Made by a program: the position numbers and the translations under genes. This document shows positions 8,382-16,157 of a stretch of DNA of 38,295 bases, piece after piece. The notes beneath the pieces are model-generated. The model was not told the origin of the DNA. It was given only the letters and a program-made list of their open reading frames with translations, and ran no database searches. The stretch is from NCBI GenBank assembly GCA_021295695.1, contig JAGWBW010000003.1, positions 1-38,295 of the forward strand. Reading direction: 5' to 3'. The first letter of the stretch is position 1. Each line of letters opens with the position of its first letter. The stretch is from Candidatus Latescibacterota bacterium (lineage in GTDB: Bacteria > Latescibacterota > UBA2968).

Positions 8382-9509
8382 TCATCCCCAAGCAGAGGTA
8401 AAAAACCGCACCAAATTCCCATGCGCAAATCCCTTCACATCGTCTTCCCCATAGCCGTGATCGCGCATGAGATTTAGAAAACGCTGCAAATCGTCAATCG
8501 TATGATAATCCGTGGGCGAAAGCTCCAGCCCAAATCCCCCATCCAGATCCGTGCCATAAGCCACATGATCTGTACTACCTGTAAGTTCGCAGATGTGATC
8601 GATGTGTTCGAGCACCGCCTTCATTGGTCGGGTTGCCGTGGTATAATGCGTACGCGGATCGTCCCAATTCCACGCCGGAGACAGCATCTGCTCGGCAAAA
8701 ACCATCCCAATTACGCCACCCCGGTCCGTGATCGCGCGGATCATATCGTCCGACAAATGCCGCTGCCCCGGCACCAATGCGCGACAATTGCAATGGCTGG
8801 CATGCACTGGACCCTTCCAATAATCGAGAATATGCCAGAAGGTGAGGTCTGCCGCATGGGTCAGATCCAGCGCAATATCCGTCTCAGACAGCGCGTCCAT
8901 CAGTGCGTAAGCCGGTGGATATAATCCGCCCACCGTACCCGTGCCGTGCCCATATGTATTGGCACCAAAATGCGTCAAAGACACCGAGCGCAGTCCCGCC
9001 TCATACCATTCGCCCACCTGATCGGGACCCAGAATCGGATCGGCACTTTCCATCGACAAAATAAGCCCCACGGGTGTATCGTCCGAGGGGCTTTCCCAGT
9101 CTGCAACACAAGTATTGAGATCTGCCACAGATTTGATAAACCGAATCTCTCCACATCGTTCCAGCGCCCGATAATACGCCAGATGGGATTGCCCCCGCGC
9201 ATAAGCCACATCCTGTGTACGCACTGCATTGTGCGTATTATCATGTGGATTTTGCACACGACACATAATGGTCGAAAGCATAATCCCCACGCGCCCTTTG
9301 CGCATCTCGGGCAAACAAACAGTTGGCGTAAACCGCTTGGGCTGTGGTCCCAGGCGTTGCTCCAGCGAATCCGGATGGGCCGATAATCCCCCCACCATGC
9401 TGTCTTCGCGCTCGCGCAACACATATACAGACTGCGTGAGATCTCGGCGATAAAATAGCGCGTTAAACGCCATATCGAGATGCCCATCTATAATCAAATA
9501 TTCGCGCAT
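8382..9509 (-). CDS. Membrane dipeptidase family (peptidase M19), first tandem copy
   Basis: A 375-residue paralogue of the next gene, with which it shares long stretches (DLTQ near the start, LSMESADPILGPDQV, GTDLDGGFG). Metal ligands are complete: HxD at 10-12 (IIDGHLDM), Glu in the SMESAD segment, His in LDLTHAAD, His in ASHCNCRAL and Asp in GTDLDGG. I prefer the ATG at 9509 over a TTG two codons upstream, because GGGA is only 3 bases from the TTG. First gene of a four-gene operon (dipeptidase, dipeptidase, sulfatase, EVE). It has a 20-residue insertion near the N terminus (about 25-55) not present in the second copy, so the two probably differ in substrate. Cytoplasmic. Confidence 0.92.
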   Translation of the reverse strand: MREYLIIDGHLDMAFNALFYRRDLTQSVYVLREREDSMVGGLSAHPDSLEQRLGPQPKRFTPTVCLPEMRKGRVGIMLSTIMCRVQNPHDNTHNAVRTQDVAYARGQSHLAYYRALERCGEIRFIKSVADLNTCVADWESPSDDTPVGLILSMESADPILGPDQVGEWYEAGLRSVSLTHFGANTYGHGTGTVGGLYPPAYALMDALSETDIALDLTHAADLTFWHILDYWKGPVHASHCNCRALVPGQRHLSDDMIRAITDRGGVIGMVFAEQMLSPAWNWDDPRTHYTTATRPMKAVLEHIDHICELTGSTDHVAYGTDLDGGFGLELSPTDYHTIDDLQRFLNLMRDHGYGEDDVKGFAHGNLVRFFTSAWG

Positions 9510-9584
9510 ATCCAATATCCCAATTCAAAGGTTTGCTCGCTCATGGGTAACGTAGCACGCAAATCGCTCAAGAGCAAGAACAAT

Positions 9585-9615
9585 AAAAACCCCATCCAAA
9601 TAGGATGAGGTTTTT
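9585..9615 (-). terminator. Intrinsic terminator after the small membrane protein gene
   Basis: On the minus strand the DNA reads AAAAACCTCATCC, a 5-base loop, then GGATGGGGTTTTT: a 13-base stem with one mismatch ending in a T run. It lies 31 bases past the stop at 9647 and 75 bases before the dipeptidase start, so it closes the one-gene unit and separates it from the operon. Confidence 0.8.
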
Positions 9616-9646
9616 GTCGTGAACTAATGACTTTCGGCCCAAAACT

Positions 9647-9877
9647 TTATTTTGTCATATCTTCAATTTCGTCCTGCACGCGCTTGCGCCACTCGCGGTC
9701 GGCATCGGACTCTTTTTTCTTTTGCACATGTCTCTGTCTATACGGCTTACTCACGGGCTTGTCTTCAACCACTTCAATAAACGGGACATCTTTGCGATTG
9801 CGGCGTCTCCAATACCGAACAAATACCCAACACAAGTAAACCATTGCACCCATAAAAATCAACAACTGTGCGGTCAT
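9647..9877 (-). CDS. Small membrane protein with a charged cytoplasmic tail
   Basis: A 76-residue protein not assigned to a family. Residues 3-21 (AQLLIFMGAMVYLCWVFV) form one hydrophobic TM segment, immediately followed by a basic stop-transfer run (RYWRRRNRK), so N-out/C-in is expected. The tail is highly charged: a basic stretch with KKKES and then an acidic/basic helix (DREWRKRVQDEIEDM). The gene looks real: GGAGG lies 5 bases before the ATG, a promoter lies 28 bases or so upstream of the gene, and a strong terminator follows, making it a complete one-gene transcript. It might anchor or regulate a membrane complex; no function can be claimed. Confidence 0.75.
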   Translation of the reverse strand: MTAQLLIFMGAMVYLCWVFVRYWRRRNRKDVPFIEVVEDKPVSKPYRQRHVQKKKESDADREWRKRVQDEIEDMTK

Positions 9878-9911
9878 GTAAGCCTCCGTTTGCGCGATTA
9901 TCTCACTTCAT

Positions 9912-9940
9912 AAAATATCACAAATAATAAGCCGCGTCAA
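9912..9940 (-). promoter_or_regulatory. Promoter of the small membrane protein gene
   Basis: TTGACG (9940-9935), a 17-base spacer and TATTTT (9917-9912): 5 of 6 and 4 of 6 matches to the sigma-70 type consensus at ideal spacing. The predicted start point near 9905 gives a short leader of about 28 bases ahead of the ATG at 9877, which contains a strong GGAGG site. Confidence 0.55.
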
Positions 9941-10077
9941 GCGGTGAATTGCCCTTATTTGAGACATTTTTCAATCTGAAAATAGGTACTCCTTTCCCTA
10001 TTGTCTCACTCAGTAAATTCTCTTACCTTTTTCTATCTGCAACAGGCCCGAACCGCGCGAATCCAAAGGAACAACTC

Positions 10078-11424
10078 ATGCCCCCACTTCACTCAGCCAA
10101 AACTTGCGAACTCCACGTCCACCCCGGTGGATGCTTGACCGCTGAAGACCTCATAGAACTCGGCAAAGACTTTTACGAAGACATTGACTGGACACTTTTT
10201 ATAGACGCCTATGAAAAAGCTTATGGTATTCGCCCGGATCCCATCGCACTCTATCGCGATGCCCTATCCAATCCAACCACGGGACTCGCCAAATTTAAGG
10301 AACACTACATCTACACAGAAAAAGACGGGGGCGACTTCGGCCGATTTAAAGCCAAATTCAACCTCATCATCAGCCTTTTAAGACACCCGTCCAAAAGACA
10401 GGAACTCCTGATCAAGGCGTTTTTCAAAGCACATGACCGGCATTGCAAAGAAGGTATCACCTTTATCGAATACCGTTGCAGCGGCGGTGGGGAAACGCGG
10501 GAGGGATTCATCGACTTTCACCGCACAAATGCCCAAATCCTCTCAAACGCATCGCAAAATAACACAACCGCGCGTTACATCATCACCCTGCACCGCCAGA
10601 CCGCGCAACAAGACTACGAATGGGTACAAGAACTCCTGGATGAAAACCCCGAACTCATCCCCACCATCGTCGGCATTGACTTTGCCGACATCGAAGAAGG
10701 CTATCCCCCAAAAAACAACCGCGCACTCTTCCAACGCGTACACAAAGACAACCAGGAACGCCCCGAACGCGCCCTCGAAATCACCTACCATGTGGGCGAA
10801 AGTTATTTTGACAAATCGCTCGAAAGCGCGATACGCTGGTGTCACGAAGCCGCCGAAATGGGCGCCAGGCGATTGGGCCATGCCATAGCACTCGGCCTCG
10901 ATCCGACAGTCGCGATTGCGCGCCGCCCCGATGCACACGCGGAAGAACGAGTCAGCGAACGCCTCGATCAGATCGCCTATGATCTCATGCACACCTCAGA
11001 GCTTTCGGCTTTCGATATCAAAGTGAACGCCAGCGCACTCCAAACCGAACGACAAACCCTCAAAAATCGAGCGCCCGACGAAATAGTCGAGCGTGCTTAT
11101 AATCCCCAACGCCTCGAAGAAATCCGCAACCGCCAGCAATTTGCTCTCAACCACCTCACACAACTCGGCACAGTCATCGAAACGTGCCCCACCTCCAATC
11201 TCCGCATCGGCGGCGTGCCCGATCCTGCTCATCACCCCATCCATACATTCCTCAAATCAAACGTCAATCTCGTCATCGGCGCGGACGACCCCGGCATCTT
11301 CGACAGCCCACTCGCCAGCGAAATCGACTGGGCAATCACCCATACCAACCGGACGCCCGAAGCCCTGGAAAAACGCCTCGGCGATCCCCGCCGGTTTCAA
11401 CTGGGCAGCCTGCGCCTTTCATGA
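10078..11424 (+). CDS. Adenosine-deaminase-like metal-dependent hydrolase
   Basis: A 448-residue member of the adenosine/AMP deaminase branch of the amidohydrolase superfamily. The zinc-site motifs are present in order: HxH in LHVHPGG (near residue 13), HVGES in place of the usual HAGE, RLGHAIAL in place of RIGHG, ETCPTSN (the ECPxSN-type motif) and GADDPGIF (the TDDP-type aspartate pair). It is about 100 residues longer than a classic adenosine deaminase, with an extended N-terminal helical region. I start at 10078 because AAAGGA lies 7 bases before that ATG; an earlier ATG at 9949 would add 43 residues without similarity. Substrate (adenosine, another purine or something else) is not decidable. 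Converges on and overlaps the DUF4143 gene by 6 bases. Confidence 0.85.
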   Translation: MPPLHSAKTCELHVHPGGCLTAEDLIELGKDFYEDIDWTLFIDAYEKAYGIRPDPIALYRDALSNPTTGLAKFKEHYIYTEKDGGDFGRFKAKFNLIISLLRHPSKRQELLIKAFFKAHDRHCKEGITFIEYRCSGGGETREGFIDFHRTNAQILSNASQNNTTARYIITLHRQTAQQDYEWVQELLDENPELIPTIVGIDFADIEEGYPPKNNRALFQRVHKDNQERPERALEITYHVGESYFDKSLESAIRWCHEAAEMGARRLGHAIALGLDPTVAIARRPDAHAEERVSERLDQIAYDLMHTSELSAFDIKVNASALQTERQTLKNRAPDEIVERAYNPQRLEEIRNRQQFALNHLTQLGTVIETCPTSNLRIGGVPDPAHHPIHTFLKSNVNLVIGADDPGIFDSPLASEIDWAITHTNRTPEALEKRLGDPRRFQLGSLRLS

Positions 11425-12585
11425 AATCACATCACCTGCCCATAGAGACTGTAGAAACACTTTCCAGGGCACAATGCGAATTGGGCCAACAACGCGTTCT
11501 GTCGTTTCATTACAAACAACTATAGCTTTCCTGGGTGCGAATTCATCGATAAATGCATGCATAGGTCGAAGAACCTTGTTATCTACCCGACTTGTACCTT
11601 TTGCCTCAATTGCCACCTCACCATTGCCCAATACAAAATCGACCTCCACCCCCAACTTCGTGCGCCAAAAATGAACATCGTAACACAACTCACTATAAGA
11701 AGCGTGTGCCGTTAATTCGGAAAAAATAAAATTCTCAAACGCTTTGCCAAAAATCATGCCTCGATCATCCTCTATATGCCGTTTTGCAAGTACACCGGCC
11801 ACACCCACATCAAATAAATAGAACTTAGAGGCTCTGGAAATAACCTGCCTGCTTTGCCGTCTCTTAAAAGGTTCAACCATTTTGCCCAAAAGCGTATCTA
11901 CGAGAATTTGATAATACTCTTTCACAGTCTTGGAACTCACACCACACTCTCGGGCAATATTAGAAAAATTAGTCAACTCGCCGTGGGAGTATCCCATCGC
12001 ATCAAAAAATCTGGAAAATGCCGGAATATTGCGCGTCAATCCCTCGTCAAAAACCTCTTCCTTTAAGTAATCTTGCACATAAGCATTCAGAGAACGACGA
12101 TATTGCGTGCTGGCAAAATGATCGGGAATCAGGCCGCGATTCAAAATCCTCAAGAGATCCATATCGCCGTCATGCAACTCATCTGTCACCAATGGAAACA
12201 TTTCATATCGCCAGGCGCGTCCACCGAGCAAATTGGCCCGTCCCCGCTTGAGCTTTCGCGCACTGGAACCACATAAAATAAAACGCAGTCCCTTATTTTC
12301 AATCAGCCAATGCACCTCATCTAATAAAAGCGGCACGCGCTGAACCTCATCCAGGATAATCGGATGTGCCAATAATGCTTCAGACTGCGCGAGAATTTGC
12401 TCGCGCAACATCGCTGGCCGCCGGTTGAAATCCAGCATCAAATCCGTCTTTAGAAAATCATAGACCAGGCTGTTGGGAAACACCTGTTTGAGATAGGTGG
12501 ATTTACCCGTTTTCCGCGGTCCCCACAAAAAAGCCGATTGTCGGCTGGGCAAGTCGATTCTTAAACGTCGAGAATAGTGTACCAT
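11419..12585 (-). CDS. AAA_14 / DUF4143 family ATPase
   Basis: A 388-residue protein with the typical two-part structure. The N-terminal P-loop domain has Walker A GPRKTGKST (22-30), Walker B IILDE (76-80) and a sensor-like ILCGSSARKL (about 103-112). The C-terminal DUF4143 domain includes a winged-helix-like NIARECGVSSKTVKEYYQIL segment (about 209-228) and an EVDFVLG...EAKG pattern reminiscent of a PD-(D/E)xK fold. These ATPases are common and of largely unknown function. GGAGG precedes the ATG by about 11 bases. A 13-bp perfect inverted repeat lies just upstream and overlaps the likely -10, which suggests autoregulation. Complete, no sign of decay. Confidence 0.92.
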   Translation of the reverse strand: MVHYSRRLRIDLPSRQSAFLWGPRKTGKSTYLKQVFPNSLVYDFLKTDLMLDFNRRPAMLREQILAQSEALLAHPIILDEVQRVPLLLDEVHWLIENKGLRFILCGSSARKLKRGRANLLGGRAWRYEMFPLVTDELHDGDMDLLRILNRGLIPDHFASTQYRRSLNAYVQDYLKEEVFDEGLTRNIPAFSRFFDAMGYSHGELTNFSNIARECGVSSKTVKEYYQILVDTLLGKMVEPFKRRQSRQVISRASKFYLFDVGVAGVLAKRHIEDDRGMIFGKAFENFIFSELTAHASYSELCYDVHFWRTKLGVEVDFVLGNGEVAIEAKGTSRVDNKVLRPMHAFIDEFAPRKAIVVCNETTERVVGPIRIVPWKVFLQSLWAGDVIS

Positions 12586-12607
12586 TTTGAACTTTCCTCC
12601 AAATTAG

Positions 12608-12643
12608 TTATACTATTTTGGAATTTACTTCAAAATAGTATAA
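12608..12643. repeat. 13-bp perfect inverted repeat, candidate operator
   Basis: Arms 12608-12620 and 12631-12643 are perfect complements around a 10-base centre. The left part overlaps a minus-strand TATAAC (12612-12607) placed correctly for the DUF4143 gene, and the right part contains a plus-strand TATAAT (12639-12644). Its position suggests a dimeric repressor site or a hairpin controlling the DUF4143 gene. There is no T run, so a terminator is unlikely. Confidence 0.55.
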
Positions 12644-12664
12644 TGTCAAGACATAGATTTTTTG

Positions 12665-12711
12665 TGTCCAAACTGTCCGAAAACGGACACTACTGTATCA
12701 TTATCGGACAC
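12665..12711. promoter_or_regulatory. Candidate enhancer-binding (UAS) dyads for the sigma-54 promoter
   Basis: Four TGTCC / GGACA half-sites lie in 47 bases: TGTCC at 12665, the perfect dyad TGTCCG-AAAA-CGGACA at 12674-12689, and CGGACA again at 12705-12710. They are roughly 90-135 bases upstream of the predicted sigma-54 start point, where bacterial enhancer-binding proteins normally bind. The regulator gene is not in the window. Confidence 0.6.
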
Positions 12712-12773
12712 TTGTGTGGGATGTAAATTTCCTGTTTTCTCTTAAACTATTGAAAAATATACACAAATAATTT

Positions 12774-12790
12774 TTGGCACGGTTATTGCT
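12774..12790 (+). promoter_or_regulatory. Sigma-54 (RpoN) -24/-12 promoter
   Basis: TTGGCACG-N4-TTGCT matches the -24/-12 consensus at every conserved base, with GG at 12776-12777 and GC at 12788-12789 separated by exactly 10 bases. The predicted start near 12801 gives a 40-base leader containing AGGAG before the ATG at 12842. Transcription of the permease gene would then require an ATP-dependent activator. Confidence 0.85.
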
Positions 12791-12841
12791 TCAATAAAAA
12801 GTAACACTTGATAGCCTATTTTATTTTTTTTAGGAGAAACC

Positions 12842-15229
12842 ATGTTCAAAAACCACATCACCGTCGCCATCCGCACACTCTTGCGCCACAAAATCTATTC
12901 TTTTGTCAACATCTCTGGACTCGCCGTTGGTATTGCGTGCTGCATGTTGATCATGCTCTTTGTACAGGACGAACTGAGCTACGATCAATTTCACAAAAAT
13001 GCCGACCGGATCTATCGCGTTTTGTGGAACGGCCGATACGGCGATAATGAATGGACCATTCCCTATGTTGAAGTTCCCATATCTGAAACACTGAAAGAAC
13101 GATTTCCAGAGGTAACCTACAGCACGCGATTGAGACGAGAAAGTCAAACTATCCGTCGAGAATCAAATTACGTCATTGAGAAAAATTTCTACTACACGGA
13201 AAGTAGCTTTTTCGATGTCTTTACCGTCCCCTTCATCGCGGGAGATCCCACAACAGCACTCAATGCCCCCAACGCAGTCATCCTCACCAAACAGAGCGCA
13301 CAGCGTTATTTTCCCGATCGCGATCCAATGGGACAAACCCTTGAACTCAACGATGGCAAGTCGCTGCAGGTCACGGGCGTGGTCAAAGCATTCCCACCCC
13401 AGTCCCACTTTCACTTCGACTTTCTCGCGCCCCTCAAAACACTCCCCATTATCGAGCGCAGAAAATCAGCCTGGGGATCAGCCACTGTTTATACGTACCT
13501 CGTGTTAAAAGACGGGGCATCTGCCTCTGAATTGCAAACCAAATTTACCACTTATGTTCGCGAACACATCTTGAGCAAAATGCCTCCCATGCCCGGCTAC
13601 CACACCAACTACCTCATTCAACCCCTCACAGACATCCATCTACATTCGAATCTCAGATATGAAATCACAGCAAATAGCAACATCATGTATGTCTATATCT
13701 TTTCATTCATCGCAATTTTTGTCCTGCTACTCGCCTGCATTAACTTCGTCAACCTCTCCACAGCGCGTTCATCAACCCGCGCCCGCGAAGTCGGCGTTCG
13801 AAAAGTCCTCGGCTCTCACCGCTCACAACTCATTCGCCAATTCTTCTCCGAATCCACCATCTGCGTCGCCTTCTCAAGTATTCTGGCAATTGGATTGTGC
13901 GAATTGGGGCTGCCACTCCTCAACAGCCTTGCCAACAAACATCTCACAATGGGCAGCCTGATCGCGCCCCATGTGCTCATTGGATTATTTGCTCTCATCA
14001 TCGTCGTCGGCCTCTTATCTGGCATGTACCCAGCACTTTACCTCTCCTCATTCTGGCCCGTTACAGCACTCAAAGGATATATATCATCGGGCAAAGCCTA
14101 TCTTCGCAACGGATTGGTCATCGCACAGTTTTGCATTTCCATCAGTCTATTGGTCGGCACACTCGTCGTTCGCGACCAGCTTCATTTCGCGCAAAACAAA
14201 CACCTCGGATTTGACAAAGAACACGTTCTTATAATCCGGGGGATACCGCGTACCCTCGCCTCTGCCTCTCCCAGACAAGCCATGACATTCAGAGACCAAT
14301 TCGAAACGCTGCCACAGGTAGCTATAGCCTCACTCAATACGGGCGCGCCGGGGCATGATTTTGATTCCATGCTCTTCGTACCCGAACAACCGGCAAATTA
14401 TGAAAAAACATCCCTCACATACACATTGGTAGATGAAAAATACGTCGAAGCACTGAATATAGAAATTTTAGAAGGCCGCAACTTTTCTCCCACAGAACAT
14501 GCAACAGATGTCTCTGCATTTCTCGTCAACCAATCCGCCGTCAAAGCACTGGGATGGCAAACTGCACTCGGCAAAAAGCTCAAAAGAGGTAGCGGAACCG
14601 AAGGCTCGATTATCGGCGTAGTATCCGATTTCCACATCGGCTCACTCAAACAGGAAATTGAGCCGCTCGTATTGCCCTATCTATACCGACTTCCAATGTA
14701 CCTTGCCATTCGCCTCCATCCCGACAATGTTGCAGAAGCTATTGCTGCGGTTGAAGAAACCTGGAAAAAACTCGCACCAAATCAGCCGTTCAGCTACACA
14801 TTCTTAGATCAGGATTACGCCAGACTCTACAACCGAGAGCAACAAATGTCCCACGTCTTCCAAATTTTTTCCGGCCTCGCCATCCTCATCGCCTGCCTCG
14901 GTCTCTTTGGTCTGGCTGCATTTACCACCCAACAGCGCACCAAAGAAATCGGCATTCGCAAAATCCTCGGCGCCTCTGTATCAGGTATTATATACCTGCT
15001 CTCCAAAGACTTTCTCAAACTCGTCATCATCGCCAATATCATCGCCTGGCCTATCGCATACTACGCGATGAACCAATGGCTCCAGGGCTTCGCTTATCGC
15101 ATCGACCTGGGCATCGGCACATTTATCCTGAGCGGCCTCATCGCCTTGCTCATAGCGATTCTGACCGTCAGTTATCAGGCTATCAAAGCTGCGCGAGCAA
15201 ATCCGGTGGAAGCATTGCGGTATGAGTAA
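12842..15229 (+). CDS. FtsX/MacB-like ABC transporter permease
   Basis: A 795-residue inner-membrane permease with two MacB periplasmic core + FtsX units. TM1 is at about 20-40 (NISGLAVGIACCMLIMLF), a large periplasmic domain runs to about 275, a TM block lies at about 280-445 with the coupling segment TRAREVGVRKVLG, and a second periplasmic domain runs to about 670. The final TM block has TKEIGIRKILGAS and ends KAARANPVEALRYE, the classic C terminus. MacB-type systems couple a cytoplasmic ATPase to periplasmic mechanical work such as lipoprotein, peptide or toxin extrusion. No ATPase or adaptor gene is adjacent, so it is an orphan permease here. It follows a sigma-54 promoter with upstream dyads and has a strong AGGAG site. 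Confidence 0.92.
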   Translation: MFKNHITVAIRTLLRHKIYSFVNISGLAVGIACCMLIMLFVQDELSYDQFHKNADRIYRVLWNGRYGDNEWTIPYVEVPISETLKERFPEVTYSTRLRRESQTIRRESNYVIEKNFYYTESSFFDVFTVPFIAGDPTTALNAPNAVILTKQSAQRYFPDRDPMGQTLELNDGKSLQVTGVVKAFPPQSHFHFDFLAPLKTLPIIERRKSAWGSATVYTYLVLKDGASASELQTKFTTYVREHILSKMPPMPGYHTNYLIQPLTDIHLHSNLRYEITANSNIMYVYIFSFIAIFVLLLACINFVNLSTARSSTRAREVGVRKVLGSHRSQLIRQFFSESTICVAFSSILAIGLCELGLPLLNSLANKHLTMGSLIAPHVLIGLFALIIVVGLLSGMYPALYLSSFWPVTALKGYISSGKAYLRNGLVIAQFCISISLLVGTLVVRDQLHFAQNKHLGFDKEHVLIIRGIPRTLASASPRQAMTFRDQFETLPQVAIASLNTGAPGHDFDSMLFVPEQPANYEKTSLTYTLVDEKYVEALNIEILEGRNFSPTEHATDVSAFLVNQSAVKALGWQTALGKKLKRGSGTEGSIIGVVSDFHIGSLKQEIEPLVLPYLYRLPMYLAIRLHPDNVAEAIAAVEETWKKLAPNQPFSYTFLDQDYARLYNREQQMSHVFQIFSGLAILIACLGLFGLAAFTTQQRTKEIGIRKILGASVSGIIYLLSKDFLKLVIIANIIAWPIAYYAMNQWLQGFAYRIDLGIGTFILSGLIALLIAILTVSYQAIKAARANPVEALRYE

Positions 15230-15316
15230 AGAGGTAAGAGGTGCAAGCCTCCCCTCAACTCACGCGCTTGACATACTGTGTTCAAAACCGTATTTTCCGC
15301 GTCAAAGGAGAGTGCT

Positions 15317-16066
15317 GTGTTTGAACCCAGTATGAAAACATTTTACGACACCCACGGCTATCTCGTCGTAAAAAACCTCTTTCAAAAAGAAGAACTCGCC
15401 GACGTTATTCAGCGCACCGACGAGATTGTAGCCGATCCAGACCGCGCACCCGAGGGCGTCTCAATTGGCCTTGAAGGCAATACCGTAACAGACAAATCAA
15501 ATCCAGAAGCGCGAAACTACAGTGTGCGCGTTCTCGCATTTGTCGTGCGCTTTGACCCCGCCTATCGTCCCATTGCCAAAAATCCCAAATTACTCGCACT
15601 CGTCCGCGGCTTAATCGGACCGCGCATTCGCGTTTTTCGCGACCAGATGCTGCTCAAACCACCGGGCGGCCAGGCAAAACCACCGCATCAGGACCAGAGC
15701 TATTTTCGCGTACAACCCATCAACGGCCTCGTCACAGCCTGGATTGCCTTAGACGAGGCCACAGATACCAATGGTTGTATGCGTTATGTGCCCAGTTCAC
15801 ACAGACACGGCATCTTCGACATCACCCATGATCCAGACCGCCCCGTGCATCACATCCCCGATACGAGAAATATTGATCTCCCCAAATCAGTCGCCTGTCC
15901 CGTACCTGCAGGATCTGTCATTTTTCACCACGGCTGCACCCTGCACCACAGCGAAATAAATCACACAAACACATGGCGCAAAGCACTCATACTCCACTAC
16001 GCCACAACCGATTCGCGCTCCGAACGCGAACAACTCAATAATGAAATCTCCCTTGAAATAGATTAA
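15317..16066 (+). CDS. Phytanoyl-CoA dioxygenase (PhyH) family Fe(II)/2-oxoglutarate oxygenase
   Basis: A 249-residue enzyme of the PhyH family. The iron triad is visible: His124 and Asp126 in KPPHQDQSYF and a distal His in TLHHSEINH (210 or 211), with Arg221 available for the 2-oxoglutarate carboxylate. The segment AWIALDEATDTNGCMRYVPSSHRHG is diagnostic. I choose the GTG at 15317, which has AAAGGAG 6 bases upstream; an ATG at 15278 would add 13 residues and has no ribosome site. Such enzymes hydroxylate lipids, amino acids or secondary metabolites, and the substrate is unknown. It sits 87 bases after the permease and 91 bases before a secreted phosphatase-like gene; co-transcription with the permease is possible. 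Confidence 0.9.
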   Translation: MFEPSMKTFYDTHGYLVVKNLFQKEELADVIQRTDEIVADPDRAPEGVSIGLEGNTVTDKSNPEARNYSVRVLAFVVRFDPAYRPIAKNPKLLALVRGLIGPRIRVFRDQMLLKPPGGQAKPPHQDQSYFRVQPINGLVTAWIALDEATDTNGCMRYVPSSHRHGIFDITHDPDRPVHHIPDTRNIDLPKSVACPVPAGSVIFHHGCTLHHSEINHTNTWRKALILHYATTDSRSEREQLNNEISLEID

Positions 16067-16157
16067 ATAAAGTCGCGTTTCGCCTTTTTGAATTTGCAAC
16101 GCATTGTATATATTTGTAAGCAAAACATCAATTCCACATCCTCACACGGAGACCACC

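Noticed and set aside
9949-10077. 43-residue N-terminal extension of the deaminase-like gene
   Set aside because: No ribosome site and no family similarity; AAAGGA correctly precedes the ATG at 10078.
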